Below are positions 59,350 to 64,000 of a stretch of DNA of 64,000 bases, one piece after another. The position numbers and the translations under genes are program-made. This stretch comes from Rhodovulum tesquicola (GTDB lineage: Bacteria > Pseudomonadota > Alphaproteobacteria > Rhodobacterales > Rhodobacteraceae): NCBI RefSeq assembly GCF_024128855.1, contig NZ_JAMYDV010000006.1, positions 62,001-126,000 of the forward strand. The letters run 5' to 3'. The stretch's first letter is position 1, and every line of letters begins with the position of its first letter. A model generated the notes under the pieces. The model searched no databases. It was not told the origin of the DNA and saw nothing but the letters and a program-made list of their open reading frames with translations.

Positions 59350-59883
59350 CTAGCGGCAGATCACCCCGCAGGCGGCGCGGGCGTCGGCCAGAACGGTGCG
59401 CCGGTTGTACCTGAACGGCCAGATGCCGCAGGATCTGTCGGTCAGGTCGCTCTGCTCACGCTCGGCGATCACGCGCGTATAGGTGCAGATGCCGCTATTG
59501 CCGACCCGTTTCAGATGGGTTGCGGCGCGTTCCGCGGCGGTGGCCCCCTGGCTTTGCTGCACCTGGACGTTCGGGATCGCGGTCGGCGCAAAGAAGCTTC
59601 CGGCCGCGCTGCAACGGTTTTGCGCATTCGCGGTGCTGATCGGCGTGGGACAGGCATTGGCGGCGGCCGCCTCTGCCGCCGCGATGGCGGAATTGCGCGC
59701 CGCGGCGAGCGCGGTGTTGATGTTGCAATGCGTTGCGCCGCGCGTGCGTTCGACCGTGCCGCCGGCGATGCCGTCATCGCGGCACCTGCCGATTTCGGTG
59801 AGATTGCTCTGCGCCAGACCCTGTCCCGCAGAACAGAAAAGGGCTGCGCCCAGCACGCAGCCCGTAAGCCCTTTTCCGATCAT
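59350..59883 (-). CDS. secreted Cys-containing protein, unknown function
   Basis: The 177-residue protein has a signal peptide (IGKGLTGCVLGAALFCSAGQGLAQ). The mature part holds a long Ala/Asn helix (NINTALAAARNSAIAAAEAAAANACP), several Cys residues suited to disulfides and a C-terminal RTVLADARAACGVICR. No named domain is recognised. The ATG at 59883 directly precedes the signal peptide; the open frame upstream is not protein-like. It stands alone between the SRP RNA and the next exported-protein gene. Confidence 0.7.
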   Translation of the reverse strand: MIGKGLTGCVLGAALFCSAGQGLAQSNLTEIGRCRDDGIAGGTVERTRGATHCNINTALAAARNSAIAAAEAAAANACPTPISTANAQNRCSAAGSFFAPTAIPNVQVQQSQGATAAERAATHLKRVGNSGICTYTRVIAEREQSDLTDRSCGIWPFRYNRRTVLADARAACGVICR

Positions 59884-60030
59884 GTCGCGTCCCCCCAATC
59901 GCGGCCCCGGCGCGCAGGCACGGGGGCCTTTCCCTGCGGCATTTGACCACGGATCGCGGGAAAATTCCAGCATCGGCGAAAAGGGCAGACGGGGCCGGGT
60001 TCAGCCCCCGGCCCGGGCCGTTCGGTGGCT

Positions 60031-60789
60031 TCAGTCGCGCGCCCGGCGTGCGGCTGCCAGGGCGCCGAGCCCGGTCAGCAGCAAGAGCGCCCCCGCCGGA
60101 AGCGGAACGGGCGCGACGACGTTGCTGAACTCGAAAGACCCGCCGCCCATATAGGCCGAGAACCGGACCGCGTCGAAGTCGATGCCCGAGAAGGAGACAT
60201 GAACGGCGCCCTGCCCCGGTTGCTTGACGATCTCGAAATCGTTGAACGAGAGAAAATCCGCGCCCCAGAAGTCGCCCACGACCGTGTCGCCCAGCAGGAA
60301 CTCGACATGATTATCCTGGTCGGGCGAACCCCAGAGCATCGACAGGACGGAGCGCGTCGAGCCGAAGGTCAGCACGGCCTCGTTCCGCGCGCCCTCGGAA
60401 CCATCGGTGGGCGCGAAAACCGTCCAGAACGGCGTCGTCTCCCAGCCGAGCGGGCCCAGATCGGCGACGTCCTTGCCGGAATAGGTGGCCTCGACCTCGT
60501 AGACACCGCCATAGAAGGGCGAGCAGGCGAAGCGGCAGGGATCAAGATCGCGGTCGGGGCCATTGTCGATGCCGAACTCCGCAGTCGGAAGTTCCGTGAT
60601 CGCGGTTCCGGCCTGCCAGGCCGCGCCCGAGGGCAGGTCGGTGCTGCGGGTCATGTCGACCTCGCCCAAGGCCGCAGTTCCGATGCCGGAAACCGTTACG
60701 TCAACCCCGCGGATGGCAATCGTGGACGCCTCGGCCAGCGTCGCGCAGCTCAATGCCGCCAGAACCACGGGGATCGAAAGGGAATTCAT
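60031..60789 (-). CDS. exported protein with VPLPA-type C-terminal sorting signal
   Basis: The 252-residue protein has a signal peptide (about residues 1-20), a beta-rich body with many Asp/Gly/Phe residues (STDLPSGAAWQAG, VEATYSGKDVADLG), and a C-terminal tripartite tail: the VPLPAGALLL motif, a hydrophobic helix and the basic end AAARRARD. This is the VPLPA-CTERM tail, the Rhodobacterales version of PEP-CTERM. Such proteins are thought to be processed at the inner membrane by an exosortase-like enzyme and displayed or secreted with exopolysaccharide. No exosortase gene is present here. Confidence 0.82.
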   Translation of the reverse strand: MNSLSIPVVLAALSCATLAEASTIAIRGVDVTVSGIGTAALGEVDMTRSTDLPSGAAWQAGTAITELPTAEFGIDNGPDRDLDPCRFACSPFYGGVYEVEATYSGKDVADLGPLGWETTPFWTVFAPTDGSEGARNEAVLTFGSTRSVLSMLWGSPDQDNHVEFLLGDTVVGDFWGADFLSFNDFEIVKQPGQGAVHVSFSGIDFDAVRFSAYMGGGSFEFSNVVAPVPLPAGALLLLTGLGALAAARRARD

Positions 60790-60822
60790 CACGGGCGCCT
60801 CCGCATGCCGTATTGTCGCCAT

Positions 60823-60871
60823 AAAAATTGTGACCCCTGCGGTAACACAGGGGCAGAACCGTGGCAATTTT
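60823..60871 (-). terminator. terminator-like hairpin after cpdB
   Basis: On the minus strand, aaaattg (60865-60871) and caattttt (60823-60830) enclose a cccctg/caggggg-type inner stem, and the structure ends in a T-run. It lies 80 bp after the cpdB stop and 34 bp before the next gene's start. Confidence 0.65.
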
Positions 60872-60950
60872 CATTTCGGTGCAATTATTTCCGATCCGGG
60901 GCTGTTGTATTTCCAATACGCGAACACCCCCTTGCCGCCAGCAAACTCGC

Positions 60951-62930
60951 CTAAAGGGCGAGACGAAAACGGATGAAGCCGCCCGGTGCATCGCCTGCGG
61001 GTTCGAGTCTCAACGCGGTCATCTGGTCCAGATAGCGCATCGCCCGCGGGCCGGTGTCGAACAACACGGTCGTGCCGGGCAAGGGCGCGAGGCGCCAGTT
61101 GTTGTCGGCCGTCGGGTCGATGGTGCCCTGTTCGGCGATATAGCGCACCAGAACGTCGCGGTTGGTGTCCGGCGCCTCGAGGATGATGGTGTCGCCCCTG
61201 GCCCCCGGAAACTCGCCACCCCCGCCCGCGCGATAGCTGTTGGTCGCGATCACGAATTCCATGTCGTCGGTCACCGGACGCCCCTGCCAGGCAAGGTCCA
61301 GGATCCGCCAGGAATCGGGGGCGATCAGCTTGCCCTTGGCATCGAAACGCGGGGGCTGGCTGAGGTCGATCTGGTAGGTGACCCCGTCGATCACGTCGAA
61401 ATGGTAGCTGGGGAAATCCGGGTTCAGCAGCATCTGGTTCCGTCCGCCCGGCTCGATCCGGTTGAACAGGCCCGCCGAGCGTTCCAGCCATCCGCGCAGA
61501 TCGGCCCCGCTGATCCGCACCGCGCGCAGCCTGTTCGGGAACAGGTAGAGATCGGCCACATGCTTGATCGCGATCTCGCCCGCGGGGACGTCGGTATAGT
61601 GGTCCGGCCCCGCGCGACCGCCCGCCTTGAGCGGGGCCGCGGCCGACAGCAGCGGAACCCCCTCGTGCGGGGTGCCCTTCAGCATCTCGGCGACGTACCA
61701 CATCTGCGCATTCGCGACGAGCTGCACCGAGGGATCGTCGGCCACCAGCGCGAAATAGCTGAACAGCGGCGCCGAGGTCCATCCCACCGCGCGACGGATG
61801 TAGCGCAAGGTGGCGCGGTGCTCCGTGGCGACGGCATCGAGCACGTTGCGCTCGCTTTCGACCAGCGGCGTCACCGTGCGATCGTCGTTGCGGCGCGAGA
61901 TCGGGCGCAGCGTGCTTTCATGCCCGACAATCCGCCACCCGCCGTCGGCCCATTCCAGCAACAGGTCGATCACGCCCAGATGCGAGCCCCAGAACCCGCC
62001 CATCACCGCGGGCTTGCCATGGATCGTGCCCTTGTCGGCGTCCACGCCCGCGATCGTCTCGAAGCCGGGGCCGGGAAACAGCAGATGCTGATGGCCGGCC
62101 ATGACCACGTCCAGACCCTCGACCGCGGCAAGCGGCACGGCCGCATTTTCCTGACCCGCGACATGGCCCGGCTCGCCGATGCCCGAATGGTTCAGCGCGA
62201 TCACGATATCCGCGCCCTCGGCCTTCATCACCGGCACCCAGGCGCGGGCCGTCTCGACGATGTCGCGCACGACCACCTTGCCCTCCAGGTGGCGGCGGTC
62301 CCAGGTCATCACCTGGGGCGGGGTGAAGCCGATCACGCCCACGCGGATCGGATGCGCCATGCCCGCCCCGTCTGTCAGCATCCGTTCGAGCACGACAAAG
62401 GGCGCCACCAGCGTCGCGTCCTCGGTCGGCCGCGCGCCGAGCGAGCGCACGATATTGGCCGAGATCACCGGGAACTCGGCCCCCGCGATCGAGCGCATGG
62501 CGAAATCGAGCCCGTAGTTGAATTCGTGGTTGCCCAGTGTCGAGGCGTCGAAGCCGACCGCGTTCATCGCCTGGATGATCGGGTGCATGTCGCCGTCCTG
62601 CATGCCCCGTTCATAGGCGATGTAATCGCCCATCGGGTTGCCCTGCAGGAAATCGCCATTGTCGAACAGCATCGAATTCGTCGCCTCGGCGCGGATACCC
62701 GCGATATGGGCGGCGGTGCGCGCCAGGCCCACCGTGTCGACAGGCCGATCGGTATAGTAGTCGTAGGGATAGATATGGACGTGCAGATCCGTCGTCCCCA
62801 TCAGGCGCAGATGGGCCTGCCGGGCCGTTGCCCGTCTGGAGAAGGAATGCGGCGCGCTCAACGTCTCTTCCCGCAGCGACGCCGGCCTGGATGGCCCGGC
62901 AGTTGAGGTTGTTTCCCGACCGTCCGACAC
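60951..62930 (-). CDS. CpdB-like 2',3'-cyclic-nucleotide phosphodiesterase / 3'-nucleotidase
   Basis: Up to 659 residues. The metallophosphatase domain has TTDLHVHIYPYDYYTD, LFDNGDFLQGNP, TLGNHEFNYGLDF, and the AGHQHLLFPGP region. The 5'-nucleotidase C-terminal substrate domain follows from about residue 380. Such enzymes are usually periplasmic, but no signal peptide is evident, so the start is uncertain. The frame is open from a GTG at 62930. A TTG at 62861 that overlaps a small upstream reading frame's stop, or an ATG at 62801, are alternatives. It probably salvages phosphate from RNA-derived nucleotides. Confidence 0.85.
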   Translation of the reverse strand: MSDGRETTSTAGPSRPASLREETLSAPHSFSRRATARQAHLRLMGTTDLHVHIYPYDYYTDRPVDTVGLARTAAHIAGIRAEATNSMLFDNGDFLQGNPMGDYIAYERGMQDGDMHPIIQAMNAVGFDASTLGNHEFNYGLDFAMRSIAGAEFPVISANIVRSLGARPTEDATLVAPFVVLERMLTDGAGMAHPIRVGVIGFTPPQVMTWDRRHLEGKVVVRDIVETARAWVPVMKAEGADIVIALNHSGIGEPGHVAGQENAAVPLAAVEGLDVVMAGHQHLLFPGPGFETIAGVDADKGTIHGKPAVMGGFWGSHLGVIDLLLEWADGGWRIVGHESTLRPISRRNDDRTVTPLVESERNVLDAVATEHRATLRYIRRAVGWTSAPLFSYFALVADDPSVQLVANAQMWYVAEMLKGTPHEGVPLLSAAAPLKAGGRAGPDHYTDVPAGEIAIKHVADLYLFPNRLRAVRISGADLRGWLERSAGLFNRIEPGGRNQMLLNPDFPSYHFDVIDGVTYQIDLSQPPRFDAKGKLIAPDSWRILDLAWQGRPVTDDMEFVIATNSYRAGGGGEFPGARGDTIILEAPDTNRDVLVRYIAEQGTIDPTADNNWRLAPLPGTTVLFDTGPRAMRYLDQMTALRLEPAGDAPGGFIRFRLAL

Positions 62931-62983
62931 GGGACGTCCCCGACGTGATCCGCCGACGAAGGACCGTTACGTCTTGTCGCCAT
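62858..62983 (-). CDS. possible 41-residue leader reading frame ahead of cpdB
   Basis: A small reading frame starts at an ATG (62983) with a near-ideal AAGGAGG site nine bases upstream. It is very basic (starts MATRRNGPSSADHVGDV, ends GRRRCGKRR) and stops at a TGA that overlaps a TTG in the cpdB frame (TTGA). The peptide has no homology I know, so its expression is inferred only from the ribosome site; it may be a coupling or leader peptide. Confidence 0.3.
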   Translation of the reverse strand: MATRRNGPSSADHVGDVPCRTVGKQPQLPGHPGRRRCGKRR

Positions 62984-62988
62984 CTGAC

Positions 62989-63018
62989 ACCACCTCCTTG
63001 GGGAGTTCAAGGGGTGGT
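62989..63018 (-). promoter_or_regulatory. hairpin sequestering a Shine-Dalgarno upstream of cpdB
   Basis: On the minus strand ACCACCCCTT pairs with AAGGAGGTGGT (one bulge) around a 9-base loop, so the whole Shine-Dalgarno of the small leader frame is buried in the stem. This could act as a translational switch; its activity is unproven. Confidence 0.35.
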
Positions 63019-63102
63019 CATACTATCGTATAGGGCGAGCACCCTTTCCTTGCCGGATCGGGCATGGCAAGCCGGGCGAAGGCCGGAACCGGGAGGCGGG
63101 AG

Positions 63103-64000
63103 ATGCGTCTGGCAGAGCAGGTGACATTCGGGGGCGGCGGTCTGGACCGCGCCGCGGCACTGCGCATGGACGCCGCCGCGCTGGCCGGGCTGCGCGCCGC
63201 CCCGCAGGCGCGCGCATTGCCGCTGTGGCAGGGCAAGCCGCTGGTCGGCCCGGACGGTCTGGGCTGGATCGCGCCGGATCATCCGGTCCTTGGCGCGACG
63301 GGCGGAGAGACCGTCTTCCTGGGCCTGGCCGGGGGCGCCGCGCGCCTTGCGGTGGACCTGTCGGACTGGGTGCCGGCCGAGATGCCCGACACGCTGGGCG
63401 CGTTTCTCGACCCTTCGGAACAGCGCCATCCCGGCCTGCCCGAGACCCATGCCTTTACCGAGCTGCGGCGCGTGATGACCGGGCTGACGCCGCTTGATGC
63501 GGAACTGGCCGCCACGGCGCGGGCGGTGCTGGGCTGGCATGCCACGCACAGGTTCTGCGCCCGCTGCGGAGCCCAGAGCCGCGTCGTCCAGGCCGGCTGG
63601 CAGCGCGCCTGCCCGGCCTGCGGCGGCACCCATTTCCCGCGCACCGATCCCGTGGTCATCATGCTGATAACCCATGGCAATTCCGTGCTTCTGGGGCGCG
63701 GGCCGGGCTGGCCCGAGGGCATGTTCTCGCTGCTGGCCGGGTTCGTCGAGCCGGGCGAGACCGTCGAGGCCGCGGTGCGCCGCGAGGTGGCCGAGGAGGC
63801 CGGGATCGCGGTGGCCGAGGTCGGTTACCTGGCCAGCCAGCCCTGGCCCTTCCCCGCCTCGCTGATGATCGGCTGCCATGGCCGCGCCACCACCCGCGAG
63901 ATCACGCTCGATCCCGTGGAACTGGAGGCGGCGCGCTGGGTCAGCCGCGAGGAATTGCTGGCATCCCTGGCGGGCGAGCGCGAGGACATCCTGCCCGCGC
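63103..64000 (+). CDS. nudC: NADH pyrophosphatase / RNA NAD-decapping Nudix hydrolase NudC (5' part)
   Basis: About 299 residues are visible before the window ends. In order there is an N-terminal domain, a four-Cys zinc ribbon (FCARCGAQ and CPACGGTHFPR), and the Nudix box GFVEPGETVEAAVRREVAEEAG with all catalytic Glu residues. The NudC hallmark SQPWPFP follows as YLASQPWPFPASLMIG. It hydrolyses NAD(H) and removes NAD caps from RNA. The ATG at 63103 has a GGAGG site; an in-frame ATG lies at 63064. It is divergent from cpdB. Confidence 0.95.
   Translation, partial: MRLAEQVTFGGGGLDRAAALRMDAAALAGLRAAPQARALPLWQGKPLVGPDGLGWIAPDHPVLGATGGETVFLGLAGGAARLAVDLSDWVPAEMPDTLGAFLDPSEQRHPGLPETHAFTELRRVMTGLTPLDAELAATARAVLGWHATHRFCARCGAQSRVVQAGWQRACPACGGTHFPRTDPVVIMLITHGNSVLLGRGPGWPEGMFSLLAGFVEPGETVEAAVRREVAEEAGIAVAEVGYLASQPWPFPASLMIGCHGRATTREITLDPVELEAARWVSREELLASLAGEREDILPA

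Overview
The window is GC-rich chromosomal DNA from an alphaproteobacterium of the Rhodobacteraceae/Paracoccaceae type. The main evidence is gene order: the ccoNOQP-ccoGHIS block sits beside a universal-stress gene, fnrL and hemN as in Rhodobacter; clpS lies beside an RsmC-like methyltransferase and a SPOR-tailed D,D-carboxypeptidase; dnaX, ybaB and recR follow a small SRP RNA; and a VPLPA-type sorting tail, a DUF1523 protein and a UrtABCDE/urease cluster are present. No phage, insertion sequence, tRNA, rRNA or CRISPR array was seen.

Layout. 1-1.2 kb: the 3' end of an RND efflux pump. 1.3-9.5 kb (+): an aerobic carbon monoxide dehydrogenase locus, coxC-coxM-coxS-coxL-(DUF305)-coxD-coxE-coxF. 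CoxL carries the form I signature AYRCSFR, so true CO oxidation is likely. Every junction from coxS to coxF is a 4-bp ATGA overlap, including those around a small exported His-rich DUF305 protein. 9.5-16.7 kb (-): the urease operon ureD-ureA-orf-ureJ-ureB-orf-orf-ureC-DUF1127-ureE-ureF-ureG. 17.2-23.2 kb (+): the urea ABC transporter urtABCDE, divergent from urease. 23.2-27.4 kb (-): an RND pump and its membrane fusion protein. 27.8-31.6 kb (+): a small unknown gene, deoC and an ALDH16-type protein that has lost its catalytic residues. 31.6-36.2 kb: two small membrane proteins, an M20 peptidase with a probable leaderless promoter, an SDR protein lacking the catalytic lysine, an RsmC-like methyltransferase and clpS. 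36.3-38.6 kb (+): a HAD hydrolase and a D,D-carboxypeptidase, then a relic of a fumarylpyruvate-hydrolase-like gene. 38.8-50.1 kb: the cbb3 oxidase and its assembly genes (-), a USP gene (+), fnrL (-) and hemN (+), with three FNR-type boxes. 50.2-55.9 kb (-): a Yej-type peptide ABC transporter. 56.1-59.3 kb (-): recR, a lower-GC membrane protein gene, ybaB, dnaX and SRP RNA. 59.3-62.9 kb (-): two exported proteins and a CpdB-like phosphodiesterase/nucleotidase. 63.1 kb to the end (+): the start of nudC.

Together the genes describe a respiratory, metabolically flexible bacterium. It can draw electrons from CO, import and hydrolyse urea for nitrogen, and switch to a high-affinity cbb3 oxidase and oxygen-independent haem synthesis when oxygen falls. 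The most novel-looking item is the putative copper-binding DUF305 protein built into the cox operon, whose enzyme needs copper. Others are the catalytically dead ALDH16 beside deoC, the Lys-less SDR, the FNR box compatible with a leaderless hemN transcript, the hairpin covering a Shine-Dalgarno ahead of cpdB, and the foreign-looking membrane gene between ybaB and recR.
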